A stretch of 64,000 nt of DNA from Asterias rubens (taxonomy: Eukaryota; Echinodermata; Asteroidea; Forcipulatida; Asteriidae): contig NW_022985710.1 of NCBI RefSeq assembly GCF_902459465.1, forward strand, positions 1-64,000, read 5' to 3'. The position numbers were made by a program, and so were the translations under genes. The first letter of the stretch is position 1. Every line of letters starts with the position of its first letter. The notes beneath the pieces are model-generated. The model was not told the DNA's origin and did no database searches. It saw only the letters and a list, made by a program, of their open reading frames with translations. Shown here piece after piece: positions 24,098 through 36,473 of this stretch.

Positions 24098-24738
24098 TTA
24101 TGGTGTCTGGGTTTAATTTCCTTAATCCCCAACACATTCCAATACTCCTTGCATAATTTCACTACTGGGTAGACTTTTTGAAAGTGGACTACTCAACTGG
24201 GGCAAAATATCAAATTAAACGAGCAAATTAACTCTGCATGAAAACAATACAGTCACCTCTTCCCATATTAGTTAACAATCAGCTTTTATCAAATTAACGC
24301 AATATTTCATGCGTGTCGAATAATAAGATAAAGTTTGCACGAAAACATTAACAGTGCCAACATTAAGAGATGATGCGTTTGCGTAACATGGATATGCTGA
24401 CTAGTGTGATTTATATCATTACACATTCTAGGGAAACATACTTACTGAATACATAATAATTTGACATCAAGTTCTTTGTTTATGAATACATTTTCTACAA
24501 ACCGGAGAAATACGTGTTTTAATTGTCTCCAAGTTCTCCAGCATCAGCAGCTTCAGAATGAGTCGCGTCGTTCGATTGGACAACCGTCAACCTAGGCATC
24601 AAGTTTTTGTCTTTTACTTAATCTTCTATATACAAACCGGAGAAGTTTTAGTTTCAATTGTCTTCCAGGGCTCCCGCAGCAGCTTCAGAATGAGTCGCGT
24701 TGTTTTTATTGGCAAACCGTCAACTTTGTTCCAGCAGA

Positions 24739-24954
24739 TCAACAGTGTGACGTCGGGGTGTAACCAGCCAGCCTTTCCGCATGACGGAACGCTCTTATAA
24801 CCGGTAGCTCCCTAATGACGTGGTGAAGAATGCTCCGGGGAAACAAGGCGGCCGTCTTTGCCGGTCTGAAGGCAGAACTTTTTTTTTGACAGGTTGTTCG
24901 CAAATTGCGTAGATAAGTAGCCACTACTGCACCAATAATCATCCCTTTAAGTAT
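24739..24954 (-). pseudogene. 3' fragment of a C-type lectin gene
   Basis: Matches the last part of the lectin genes and their 3' flank (SSAFRPAKTAALFPRSILHH in the PAN-like frame). The match stops at 24954, where unit 2 begins. The 3' flank (24480-24738) also matches those of the 21.3, 34.6 and 36.4 kb genes and contains its own short tandem duplication (CTACAAACCGGAGAA at ~24495 and AAACCGGAGAAG at ~24635). The missing 5' part may be the stub at 38984-39052. Confidence 0.75.
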
Positions 24955-25432
24955 GATCAACACAACGTTCTATAAGCAAAATACATTTCTTTAAAATATT
25001 TCATTTTGACTGAGCTGTCTCAAAGCAAGTCGCAGCCGTTTTCCTACTTTATTGTTTGTAAACTAAAATCTATTCGTGGAGGTTGCCATAACATTTCCAT
25101 AACTGACTGCCAGTCGTTTCATGCTTATTCAGTAGTAATTTCTACTATAGAAGAACGGCCTGTGGTAGTTTTGCAATTAAATGCCGGGCAATTTAGGATC
25201 CTAAACTGTCATGCCTTTCCTGCAAATTTGAGTAGTATTTTGCTGATATATTTTTACAGTAAGCATGTCAGGTAACTCCTTCATGAGGCGATATGCATAG
25301 CCAGGCTCTAAGTAAAATTACATCCGTCATAACCGATGTCCAAGGGAATTTTGTCCGCTGAAGATTCTCTTGTATTCAGTAAATGCCCTTGTCATTGGTA
25401 TTCCCTTGCCATTGGTATTCCCTTCCATCAGT

Positions 25433-26053
25433 TTACTGATGACCGCAGTTGTCCAGCATGAAGGAGTGACACCGAGGGCGTGATCGGTAATCCTTCCCGC
25501 TCGTACCCTGTAGCTCATCCATGGCATGACGGAGCAGACACTGAGGTGTGAGACGGCGGCTGTTGTACACGGGGAGCTCACAGACAGCGTGAAGGTTCAA
25601 GTTGATGCAGTGTTGATCGTCCCATGTACCGTTCATATCAACCCGCATCACTGCACAATCAGCGTTGTTAGCATTATTCGGTTGCCTTCCAGCCCAATTC
25701 TCATAAGCGTTAGTCTCACCCTTCAACGGACAGTGCTGCCAGTTTCCCTCCTCCTCGATGTCATTACAACCAATCCAGAGACTGGAAGGTGGCTTCTGAT
25801 CAAACACTTTCAGGTAGAGTTTCCATATAAAATCCTGTTCGAATCTTGAGGTTGGCACAGCGAGGTTTGCCTCACTCTGGGCACAAGTGTGATTTGCTTC
25901 GAACCAATCTACCCTCAGCATTGCAAACAAGTAACATGACTCGCCGTATCGGTGCCAATCAGGAGGGCAGATTTCAGCCAATAGACAACCACAATAAACG
26001 ACCAAAACAATGCTTAAACGTTGAACTGCAACCATTTTGAATACTTGAAACAA
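25433..26053 (-). CDS. Secreted C-type lectin, duplicate of 12863-13483
   Basis: 206 residues, same length and single-exon structure as its twin. Across the coding region I count seven base differences: five change residues (Q46L, N68T, L137R, S152L, R154L) and two are silent. Signal peptide, all cysteines, QPN at 124-126, WDD at 144-146 and the truncated PAN-like tail are preserved. Three replacements (137, 152, 154) lie in the segment after QPN that builds the calcium/sugar site and its neighbouring loop, so ligand preference could differ. Five to two is near what unselected drift would give, so selection cannot be claimed. Probable secreted lectin, by family. Confidence 0.85.
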   Translation of the reverse strand: MFQVFKMVAVQRLSIVLVVYCGCLLAEICPPDWHRYGESCYLFAMLRVDWFEANHTCAQSEANLAVPTSRFEQDFIWKLYLKVFDQKPPSSLWIGCNDIEEEGNWQHCPLKGETNAYENWAGRQPNNANNADCAVMRVDMNGTWDDQHCINLNLHAVCELPVYNSRRLTPQCLLRHAMDELQGTSGKDYRSRPRCHSFMLDNCGHQ

Positions 26054-26934
26054 TAATGGCCTGAATAGATTCTGTTTTACGACTGTTAGACGCCTTTTGT
26101 AGTATGATTATTAAGAAGGCCAAATTTAACGCAGTAGAGCCTTATGGAATGAAGCTCTCGCAAAACAGTGGTATCTTTCATTCCACGGTTTTAAGCTAAT
26201 GAATTTCAATTCGTTATATATGGTTGTTTTTACAAGTGACTGTTTCCTTTAGTTTCAAAGGGAAACCATTAAGACGACCGAGAGAGGTTTATCGATCCAC
26301 TCCACCCCTAGTGTTTTGCAGCAATTAATATCTATACAAAACTGTACAGCTGCAATTAGCTGGATTCTCCTCTGGTCTGCAGACCTTCAAAAGATGCGCT
26401 GCAATTAAGACACGTAGGAATATTGCATAGTACTGAGAAGAGCGAGATGGAAGAGGAGTAGAGAGAAGAAGAATACACCAGAGAACAATAGAGTGGCGAA
26501 CAACAGAGCGACGAACACTAGACCTTCTTTTGTGACACTGGTTTGGTTTATGTTTGTTGGAATGGAAACCATTACGTGTTAATGAGACATAATGGGGGAA
26601 GGGGTCAAACAGTACGTCAGTCTCTACATCCAGAGAGTTTTTGTATTCAGTTTTGCTTATTTTTTAGTTCACGAATTCTTTATAAAGAGCACTTATACCT
26701 CATACTTCACATTATAAGGAGAATAGTACACAATATTCGACTACAAGAAACGACTCTTGGCTTCAACTGTAATCTTTTCACAAATTCGATTTTTTTGAAG
26801 TGTAAAACTTAATTGAGACAAATAAAAAACTAGACTGACACAGGATGTCAGATTTTGACTCTTTTGTAAAACTGGTAAACTAAAGATATATCTTCTCAAT
26901 TCATCTCAACATTGTGCGTTTGTAAACTGCTCAC

Positions 26935-28011
26935 AAAAAGTAAGGAAACTTTTTTCAATCCAGTATATTTGTTATTATTTAATACTCTCTTTGTATATGG
27001 TATATATCAATGCAAAGCTGAACTGTTCCTTTTTAAAATGATACCATATTTGCAATGATTACATGTTGCTGAACTTGGCTACACGAATAACAATGAGGCA
27101 AAGTCACAAATCAAATGTGCCAAAATTACCGTTGTCTGTGAATGGTCAATAGGTAATGCTCAATAATCGAATCGATCAAGCTTTTCAGAACCATTAATGG
27201 TTTACACAATGATTTGCATCAGTGAGCTCATCGGACACAATTAACCCTCATCTAACGAAAAACACCTTGTTTGATGGGTATTTGCAAAACGATATTCTAC
27301 AGCCGAATGCAGTCCCATACTTGCAGACTCTTGGACCAAATGCCATCTTTCAAGATGACAACGCTCGCCCCAATCGAGCCCGACTGGTTACTGACTACCT
27401 GAAAAATGTTGGGGTGAACCGGATGGATTGGCCTGCTAACAGTCCAGACCTGAATCCCATGGAACATCTGTGGGACCAGTTTGGCGTTCCATTCTTTATT
27501 AAGGAACCTGGTTAGGTCAGCCACAGTTGATGTGTTGGTGGTTCTAGCGCGATCCCTCATCATCAGCGCATCACAAGACCTGTGTGCAGCATGAGAAGAA
27601 GGTGCCAGGATGTCATCAACGCCTTCGGATCATCCACTTGTTACTGAACTTGTTGTATCAATAAAGTGTATTAAGATCAGTAAGTTGTCTTGCTCTATAC
27701 CAAACTTCTTGTCCCAATAAAGTGGATTAAGATCAGTATGTTGCCTTGCTTGTTTGAATTACAGTGTCAATTTGATTGTTCACACAGTAACAGTAACACA
27801 AAATTTCTAATTTTGGCACATTTGATTTGTGACTGTGTCTCGTTCTCATTAACGTGGTCAAGTCCAGCAACATGCAATCATTGCAACTGTGGTATCATTT
27901 TAAAGAGGAACAGTTCAGCTTTGCATTGATATATACCATATACAAAGAGAGTAATAAATAATAACAAATATACTGGATTGAAAAAATTTTCCTTACTTTT
28001 TGTGAGCAGTT
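26935..28011 (+). mobile_element. Tc1-like element with partial transposase
   Basis: 1077 bp between TA dinucleotides (26933-26934 and 28012-28013). Inverted repeats of ~200 bp begin AACTGCTCACAAAAAGTAAG. The internal frame 27222-27515 encodes the C-terminal catalytic part: FQDDNARPNRAR, then WPANSPDLNPMEHLWDQ. Asp in DDN and Glu in MEH are separated by 34 residues, the DD34E spacing of Tc1. The DNA-binding half and first catalytic Asp are absent, so it is not autonomous. Confidence 0.9.
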
Positions 28012-28192
28012 TATATAGGATTTGAGGCATTGCATGGTGAGGTATCAATGTATATTTGGTTTGCGGTAACACCATGTGTGTATCTACTTGCCAGATAGAG
28101 TTGTTCTTAGGGAACTGTCTTGCTTTATTCTACTGCCGTGGAGTAGATAATCGGAGGTTCGGGAGACTTCTCAGTTTGATTTCCCAGGGCAC

Positions 28193-28582
28193 TTAAAGGC
28201 AGTGGACACTATTGGTAATTAGTCAAAATTTGTAATTAACATAAAACCTTACTTGGTAACGATTATTTGGGAGAGGTTGATAGTATAAAACATTGTGAGA
28301 AACGGCTCCCTCTGAAGTGACATAGTTTTCGAAAAAGAAGTAATTTTTCACGAATTTGATTTTGAGACCTCAAGTTTAGAATTTGAGGTCTCGAAATCAA
28401 GCATCTGATGAAAGCACACAACTTCGTGTGACAAGGTTGTTTTTTCTTTCATTATTATCTTGCAACTTTGACGACCGATTGAGCTCAAATTTTTACAAGT
28501 TTGTTATTGTATGCATATGTTGAGATACACAAAGTGAGAAGACTGGTCTTTGACAGTTACCAATTGTGTCCAGTGTCTTTAA
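28193..28582. mobile_element. Family A TTAA element, full length
   Basis: TTAA-AGGCAGTGGACACTATTGG to GTGTCCAGTGTCTTTAA, with the central GAGACCTCAAGTTTAGAATT palindrome. It lies in the part of unit 2 that unit 1 has lost. Confidence 0.88.
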
Positions 28583-28939
28583 GTTTTTTTGTATACACGC
28601 ATTAGAACAACGTTACTTATTTGGTAACTTGTTTATCGTGAAAGAATAAAACAAATGTTTAAATAGTACAGCCTGAAGTTGTTGTCGTTTTAAGTTTGCG
28701 CACTTTTCCAGTCTCCTTCCCGTGCTGCTGTGGTGGTGGCTCGCAGCTCAAATAAGTACGATTAAATAATTAAACCTGTATGTCTAAGTCCTGAATATTG
28801 AAATGTTCTACATGTGTACAGACAGTTTTAACCCTTTGTTCACTATAAGACTAAGCATGGTACCTGGTATATTATTTACAGCAACTATCATTATTCGGTG
28901 ACATTATTCCGTATAATATGGACAATCATGAATGTCTCG

Positions 28940-29240
28940 ATATCAAAGCCGAGTGCACTCGAGTGTAGGTTCGAATCCCAGTCGTGACACTTGTGTCCAT
29001 GGGTGAGCAAGCAATTAATTGTAACATAACTTCTCTCAACCAAGGGGTAACTGGGCACCTGTGAGGGCAGAGATGGTTCTTGTGTTTGGTTAAGCTTATA
29101 GTGCGCTATATTATTTGACAGCACCTGGCGCGAGCTGTATACTCTAAATGGAGCTGAGATGGTTTAAGGAATAAAAAGGCCCTTTGATCAGGGGTAGTTA
29201 TGTTAGAAGCGCTTTGAGTAAAAAAAGCAGCACCGTCGGT
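28940..29240 (+). mobile_element. tRNA-derived SINE-like element
   Basis: A pol III B-box-like GGTTCGAATCC at 28968-28978 is followed by CAGTCGTGACACTTGTGTCC, GTGAGGGCAGAGATGGTTC, GCACCTGGCGCGAGCTGTA, GGAGCTGAGATGGTTTAAGG and AGAAGCGCTTTGAG. I recall this block order from an echinoderm SINE family. Ends and target duplication are not clear. Confidence 0.65.
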
Positions 29241-30154
29241 AACCATTTGAAGTAGAATACCGCTTGGTCTGCACTGGTCTTGGTTTAATCGTAGTGGCAG
29301 CAAGCAAGATACACTTTACGCAGAAGCAGTGAAGTTGTGAGGAGTCTTCAGTTTTCCAAATAGCTGGATTTCGACGGCGATCTTGTCCCGGCTTGAAAAT
29401 TATTTGAGATCGGGGTTATTGACATGATGTTTTTCTTTTTAGATCGTAGTGCTGTGTGAAGACGATGCGATACATTGTAAACACAGTATAATAGGTAAGA
29501 AATATTGTCATACCAAATATTGCGCGTGAATGACTTATAAGTGTCGTGGCGTCAATCCTGAGACTCATTATATATAGCGCCACCAAGGGTTTTCTCAGGA
29601 GAGGTTATCTTTCCCAAAGTTGTAGAAAGTATCTTTACGTTGAGTGCAAAAGAGTAAAAGTACCAACGACAATACGAATTTTAGCTGAGAACCACAGAAG
29701 GGATTCATCAAAGTCTTGTCACAAACACGGCAAATGTGAATACTGCTGTATCCTCGTTATTGAAAAGAGTGCCGTACGTGTTCCTATTGACACATCGGTT
29801 TTTATTGATCTCTGTTGGAATGGAACCCTGGCAAAATGGCTGCATCGGGGTATTTTTCATAGCAATCGAATTTTTTTTTATTTCTCGGTCGGCAATCACT
29901 TATCCTCCCTGAAGAAATAGTGTACGAGAGGCGGGTTTGAAATGGTTCAGTTATAAGAAGCAAAGATAAATGCTCAAAGGAGGGTGCAATTGGAGAAAAA
30001 AAACCCATATGAAAACAAATTAACATCTTATGATTTGAATATACTGGACAAATATTGTTGTTACATCTAGAGTGTAGTTCTGGGTGACGTCACCGCAATA
30101 AGTTTTTCAAACATTAACATTTATGCGTTACTTAAATTCATCATTTTACAATTG

Positions 30155-30259
30155 TTGCACGCTGTGACGGGGTCCATGGCGTTTTGTACACCCGAGGGGG
30201 AAAGTGCCATTTCCCCTCGAGGGTGTACAAAACCCATGGACCCCAGTCACAGCGTGCAA
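30155..30259. repeat. Long hairpin, duplicate of 15111-15215
   Basis: Same TTGCACGCTGTGAC arms. Here the palindrome extends outward through CAATTG on both sides, where unit 1 has CATATG on the left. Confidence 0.85.
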
Positions 30260-31240
30260 CAATTGTTTTGTTATACCTTTGTTTAATTGTTATTCCTCTT
30301 CTCTAAGTTCTGTTGTCATCTTCAAACATTATTACGACAGACTATTTATTGTTTAATGAGCAGACGAACAAGAAACAATTCCCTCGAACCCGCGGTTGTC
30401 TCGTACACAGCGCTGGAAATCGGCCAACGCCGGGAACGATCAAGGTGATGTACACCGGTGTACATCACTTTTCATGTTACCCGACCCGTCGAGCCATGTA
30501 ACATGCGTTTTTGTTGCGCATGACATGATTGGTTCTCGACCAATCAAACTTTGCACAGAGGTATAACAATGAAAAATGGCTCAGACATTTTGTTATTTCT
30601 AAATCACTGACATGATTATTTAGGTTGACCCTTTCACGTTCTATTAGTTTCTGTGGGCAACCAAACAATGCACTGAATACCGAAGAACGTCATCATAGAC
30701 GGACAAATGCTGCATGTCTATGTACTAAAGCATGATAGCGATAATTTTTGGAAATCGGCACCAGCAGACTGACCGGGTTGAAATACCGTTTCATAAGAAC
30801 CAATCTATGTCATCTGGTAATCAGTCAATCCATAAAAAAATAAAAATAAAAAAAACCTTATTACTACTTGTACACTTCATCTTATGTTCCTTGGATTTGA
30901 GATAATAAACAAATATGACGCAGATTCAAACATTATTACAGACTAATCGCCGTTTTAATCAACTTTAAATTCTAAAGAGTTAAATCACTATCGAATAAAT
31001 TTGTTTTTAAGAAAGAATGTAGGATTCTTTTAGAACAAAAAGAACCGTGATGTTAAAAAGACGTCAAACTTAGTTTTGTTAAAAGATCTTTTTCCAAAAA
31101 GAGTCGTTAAAGTTGATAATTTTGTTTTACAAAGATGGTGAAAATATTCGTGCTCGTGTCATCTCTGAGATGTTTACTTATTACTTGCTCCTGTGTGCAT
31201 TATGGCTTGTCATTTGTTTTTTTATTTGCGCAATATTGTG

Positions 31241-31457
31241 TTAAACACACTGGACACTATTGGTAACTGTCAAAGACCAGTCTTCTCACATGGTGTATCG
31301 CAACATTTATGCATAAAATAACAAATCTGTGAAAACTTGTGCTCAATTGGTCGTCAAAGTTGCGAGATAATTATTAAAGAAAAAGACACCATTGTCACAC
31401 GAATTTGTGTGCTTTCATGGTGCTTGATTTCGAGACCTCAAATTCTAAACTTGAGGT
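31241..31457. mobile_element. Family A element, right half deleted
   Basis: Copy of 16198 onward that stops at CTTGAGGTC and fuses directly to the middle of the neighbouring family B element. Confidence 0.85.
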
Positions 31458-31680
31458 CATGAAAATACATTTGTAAATGATTACAATAATTTTCGTCTCA
31501 TGAGACGAAAATGATTTTCATGACATTGTTTTACTCATTTCAAAAAAACTACAGCACCGTCCTCAGCACGTAATATTTTCAGGTAAGCTTTCTTCTATCA
31601 TTATCTTCAAACTGTGTAAGTTTAGTGTAAATCTGTGAACATTTTTTTTTTTTCCTACAAAAGTTACATTGACCCTTTAA
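31458..31680. mobile_element. Family B element, left part deleted
   Basis: Copy of ~16783-16998, from ATGAAAATACATTTG through the TCTCATGAGA centre to GACCCTTTAA. Together with 31241-31457 it forms a chimeric element made by a ~370 bp deletion. Confidence 0.85.
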
Positions 31681-32212
31681 AGCTGTCTTCACACCAACTA
31701 CATTTCACAATAAATTTGATATTATTTGTAATCACACACAGTCACAACAAAGCGGGTTGATTAAAACACGATTGAATTAATACGAAAAGTGATCTACAGT
31801 GATCTGTGGTACGTGGTTCTTAACATTTACCTTAACGTCAACTTATCTAATCTGATGAGAATACTTCCATTATTGTAACTAATGACGATCCTTTCAAAAG
31901 GGTGTAATACATAACAAGTTAATATAAGAACATTTTACTCTTATGCCGCGCTGCCGACATTGTCTCTTGTGTTGCAGGGAGACACTGCAAAATGTAAAGG
32001 TAGTGATCAAAAAGATTGCAGAGAAAATGATGAGGACAGCAAATATCTAAATTCTAGTTTGATTACTTAAAAAAAAAAAAAACAATTGGCTTTGAAATAA
32101 GAAGAAATCTAAATACAATTAATCAGTGCGTAATGTTCAGAGTCCAGATAATAACGGTACATTGGAGTCTTTTTTCTTCTTCTGCGTTTAGATATAATGT
32201 AACAATATTAGG

Positions 32213-32592
32213 TTAAAGGCAGCGGACACTACTGGTAATTACTCAAAATAATTGTTAGCATAAATACCTCACTTGGTAATGAGTAATGGGGAGAGGTTGA
32301 TGGTATAAAACATTGTGAGAAACAGCTCCCCCTGAAGTAATGTAGTTTTCGAGAAAGAAGTAGTTATCCACGAATTTGATTTCGAGACCTCAGATTTAGA
32401 AATTGAGGTCTCGAAATCAAGCATCTGAAAGCACACAACTTCGTGTGACAAGGTTTTTTTTCTTTCATTATTATCTCGCAACTTCGGCGACCTATTGAGC
32501 TCAAATGTTCACAAGTTTGTTATTTTTCTGCATATGTTGAGATACACCTCAACTGTGGAGACCTAATCTTTGACAATTGTCACTGTCTTTAA
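32213..32592. mobile_element. Family A TTAA element, duplicate of 17531-17920
   Basis: Same orientation and sequence as its unit 1 copy apart from a small deletion next to the right end (GACAATTGTCACTGTC), which removes part of the terminal repeat. Confidence 0.85.
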
Positions 32593-33215
32593 GGGAGTTA
32601 TTGACACGCAACATTCCAAATATCATTAAGATTAGTCTTTTTGACTGTCATTGTCTTCGGGTCCTGTAGGTTTGTTGTTGAACAAGTACCTTGTGTATAT
32701 CGTTTGTGTTGTTGCTTTTTACTTGCCATCTTTTGTTTAAACTTTTACTGCCATTTTAGAATGTTTAATGTATAGTATATAAATGTGTATTTTTTTATGA
32801 GCTAGGTCTGGCCGGGAGGGCACGTCTTTTTTGATGACAGTTTTTAGACTTTTGCCCTTCCCTGAACGGCCTGTGCTTGTTTTATTGTTTTGCTTGTCCG
32901 AAGAATAAAAAAAATAAAAATAAAATAACTGAAGAACAAAACAGTTTGTTTTTCTTACGACTACATTTTGACGTTGAATTGATTGTGATTGCGGAACTAC
33001 ATTTCAGTAGATCGAAGAAGTATCATCTTTCATTGACTTTCATATCACCATCAGTCACTTCTCTGCGAGTTGCATTGTTCAGCTGGCAAAACATTTTCCC
33101 TTCATCTAGCTCCAACAGATTGAAGGAGTGACATCTGGGGTGTGAACGGCAAACCTCCCCGCACGACACGACGCTCTTACCCGGTACCTCCTCCATGACG
33201 TGGTGCAGCATGTTT

Positions 33216-33640
33216 TTAGTAAAGGAGGCGGCCATCATTGCCGGTCTGCAGGCAGAGTACCCGGTTGTCGATGACGTGGAGCTCGCAGATAGCAAAGCCC
33301 TTTCTGTCGCATTCCACATCGCTCCATTGACCATTATTTTTCATGTATTGGTTGCCACAATCTTCATTTCCCGCGTTATTTGGTTCTCCATATTTCCAGT
33401 TCTTATAAGCGTTAGTCTCACCCTTCAACGGACAGTGCTGCCAGTTTCCCTCCTCCTCGATGTCATTACAACCAATCCAGAGAAAGGTGTCTGCTGTCGG
33501 ATTAAACTCTGCAAGGAATAGTTCCCATATGTAATCCTGTTCGGATTGTAAGTCTGGGACGAACAGGAAGGGCAGATCTCGGCCACAAGTCGGCAAGTCC
33601 AAACACTGAGAAGGAAAACTATGACATGGAAAAGATTCAT
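33216..33640 (-). pseudogene. C-type lectin with 97-bp deletion (duplicate of 18548-19069)
   Basis: The signal peptide (MNLFHVIVFLLSVW) is intact up to EICPS. The segment matching 18900-18996 of the twin is missing, removing the first half of the domain (WHRFGKSC through NRTCAKSRANL), and 97 is not a multiple of three, so the reading frame shifts at the joint. The 3' part stays open in its own frame (DYIWELFLAEF to the EPN motif and CELHV). Short AGG repeats lie at both deletion ends. The out-of-frame PAN-like tail downstream (33023-33228) is kept almost unchanged. A secreted functional lectin is not expected. Confidence 0.85.
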
Positions 33641-34597
33641 TCTCTTTGAAGTAAAGTCGAGTTTGTTTCGATCAGTCGTCTTCAAGCAAGGTCTGTTTGA
33701 ATATACTGCAAGCAACACCTTCTCCTCATATTAACCTGACGGCTCGAGTGAAAAACGTACAATACTTATTTATGGTTACTATAGCAATTACTAGCAATCG
33801 TTGTATATCCACTTAATATCCAAGGCTATATACTTTACGTTTTTTAATATGCATCATAATGCCTATTAGCTAAATGGTTTTGCAGTATTGCTTAAGTCAT
33901 AATGCAAATTAGAGAAAATTCAGCTGAAAGCCTTTGCTGTAACCGTGAGTGGCACCTTCCTAATCATGCTCTGTTGGGTAACGTTGAAACCTAGCGAGTA
34001 CTCGGGCCTTCTGTTTGGTCACCATAATTATTTGAATGCATAGAGTTAGAATAACTTCGGTGTCAGACATCTGCACAGTGCCCGTTTGATTCCATTTCGC
34101 CATTAGGTGTTTTGTCCCAGGTTTATTTAATGTCAGTCTAAAGGTGCTACAGAGTCGTGGTTTTCCTGAATGGCGAGTCGTTCACTTAGTTTTGATCCGA
34201 ATTAAGTTAGAGTATAGAGACCAGATAGTGCCAAGGGTTGAGATTTAGTGGTGACAGTTCATAATGATTGGTTAATCCACTACTACTACAAACGCCCATT
34301 GCGTTACTCAGCAAGACTCCAAAAGCACGAAAAAGCCCTTGCTGCAGTTATTTCACTTTGCATTCTCCAAAGCGTGGTGAGCAGTTTTGCGTAATAAAAT
34401 GACATTCAGTTTTTGTCTTATCAATGTTCTACAAACCGGGGACGAGTTTCAATTGTCTTCGAGTTCTCGATCAGCAACTTCAGAATGAGTTGCTTTGTTT
34501 TAACTTGCCAACCTTGTTCCAGCAGATTAACAGTGTGACGTTGGGGTTTAAGCTGCCAGCCTTCCCTCATGACGGAACGCCCTTACCCGGTAGCTCC

Positions 34598-35125
34598 TTA
34601 TTGACGTGGTGAAGAATGCTCCGGGAAACAAGGCGGCCGTCTTTGCCGGTCTGGAGGCAGAATATCCGGGTGTTGCTGATTGTTTTTTTCGCAAATTGCG
34701 TAGCAGCCACTATAACTGCACTGATAATCATCCCATTTACCATGATTAGTATACCACATCACTCCACAGTCTGCCCCATCCATGGCCCCATTGGGTTTTC
34801 CATCCGCCAAGTTCTAATGGGCGTTGGTTTCACCCTTCAACGGACAGTGCTGCCAGTTTTCCTCCTCCTCGATGTCATTAGAACCAAACCTGGTGTCTGA
34901 ACAAACTCTTTCAGGAATTGTTCCCATATGTTATCCTGTTCGGGTTGTGAGTTTGGGATGAGCAGGTTTGCTCGTGACTCGGCACAAGTGCGATTTGCTT
35001 TGTACTTTGTACCAATCCATCTTGTCCTTTATAATGAAGTAACATGAATCGCCGTATCGGTGCCAATCACGAGGGCAGATCTCGGCCACCAGTCGGCAAC
35101 ACCAAACACTAAGAATGAGAACCAT
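34598..35125 (-). pseudogene. Degenerate C-type lectin with KPN triplet
   Basis: The start of the protein (MVLILSVWCCRLVAEICP, RDWHRYGDSCYFIIKDKMDW) is readable. An 8-bp duplication (GTACAAAG) then shifts the frame, the WIG region is shortened, and an in-frame TAG lies before LADGKPN. The 3' third is open again (MDGADCGVMWYTNHGKWDDY). KPN stands where EPN is expected. The tail is read in yet another frame (ILPPDRQRRPPCFPEHS). It belongs to a block present only in unit 2, bounded by TATTAGCTAAATGG on both sides, suggesting an extra tandem copy made by recombination between those repeats. Confidence 0.8.
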
Positions 35126-36244
35126 CAAAGGAAAAGGATTGAAAGAATTTAATTCTCTTTGAAGTAGTGTCGGGTTATTTTGGATCAGTCGTCTTACAGC
35201 AAAGTCGGTTTGAATATTTACTGCAAGCAACACAACCTTAATTCTTTTATAGTTGCCTGACAATCCAATAGAAACGATATAAAATCTTAAGCCACGATTC
35301 CTCCGCATTTGATGACAAATTTGTTTAAAAACCCGCATGAAATATCCAAGGCTATAACACTTAATTTTAAATATCCATCAATACACCTATTAGCTAAATG
35401 GATATGGAGTCTAGCTCGGACATAATGTCAATGAGGTTTATTGCAGCGGAAACGCCTTGTTGTAACCGTCATGCTCTGTCGGGAAAGGTTCACAGTTGGA
35501 AAACGTGTACAAAGCCAATAACCCTTTTGAGATTGGCAATGCTACAACACTACTTAGTGTGGGTACATTGTGTGTTTACACCCAAACAAAACAAGTAAAC
35601 ACCCAGAGTTAGCAAGTCCGCCAAAACTCAAAAAGCCTCATGTGAACCGTTGCAAAAATATTATAAACAATAGGAGGGTCCACGACGACGGTAGCAGCGG
35701 TTACACACGCGTCCATTGCCACGTTGAGACGTATATAGTTGTTACCGAGTACCCTGACGTTATATTTGAGAAACATACTTATTCGGACGTATAGAGTTAG
35801 AATAGTGTGTCAGACATCTGCATAGAGCCCGTTTGATCACATTACACCAACAGATGTTTTGTCACGAGTATTTTTAAATGTTAGTCTGATGTGCTACAGC
35901 GTCGTGGTTTTCATGGGTAATTGGCGATTCGTCTACTTATTTTTGATCCGCATACTAAAGTAAAGTATGGCGAACAGATTGTTCTAAAGGTTGCAGTTGA
36001 GTGATTGCAAGTTTATCTTATGTTTTTGTTAATCCACTAACATTGTTACCCAATGCATCCTACATGACGTTGTGGAGCAGTTACTGAGTGCCTACAACAT
36101 AAGTTTTTGTCCTTATTCTACAAACTGGGGAAGCGTTTAAATTGTCCACCAGTTCTCCAACAGCATCTTCAGAATAAATCGCAATGTTTCAATCGGCAAA
36201 CCGTCAACCTTGTTCAAGCAGATTTACAGTGTTTTGTTGGGATA

Positions 36245-36400
36245 TTTAAAGCAAGCCTTCCTGCACGGCGGAACGCCCTTACCCGGTAACTCCTTAATGA
36301 CGCGGTGAAGAATGCTCCGGGGAAACAAGGCGGTCGTCCGGTCTGAAGGCAGAATTTTGGGGTGTTGCTGACAGTGATCTCACATAAATTGCGTGGTTGT
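36245..36400 (-). pseudogene. Lectin 3'-tail fragment
   Basis: Homologous to the last ~150 bp of the neighbouring lectin genes (KFCLQTG and ILHHV-type tail, with a small deletion). It breaks off at ~36400, directly before the next full lectin's 3' flank. Probably a remnant of tandem unequal exchange. Confidence 0.7.
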
Positions 36401-36473
36401 TTAAAGGTGTGCTGTCGGGTTGTAACCGGCCAGCCTTTCCGCATGACGGAACGCTCTTATAACCGGTAACTTC

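Noticed and set aside
28968-28978. GGTTCGAATCC as part of a functional tRNA gene
   Set aside because: No matching A box, acceptor stem or anticodon arm at the right spacing; the following blocks fit a SINE.
29546-29920. 124-codon + strand frame
   Set aside because: It spans the junction between the region deleted from unit 1 and shared DNA, has no recognisable domain or splice context, and its shared part is preserved only because the units are recent duplicates.
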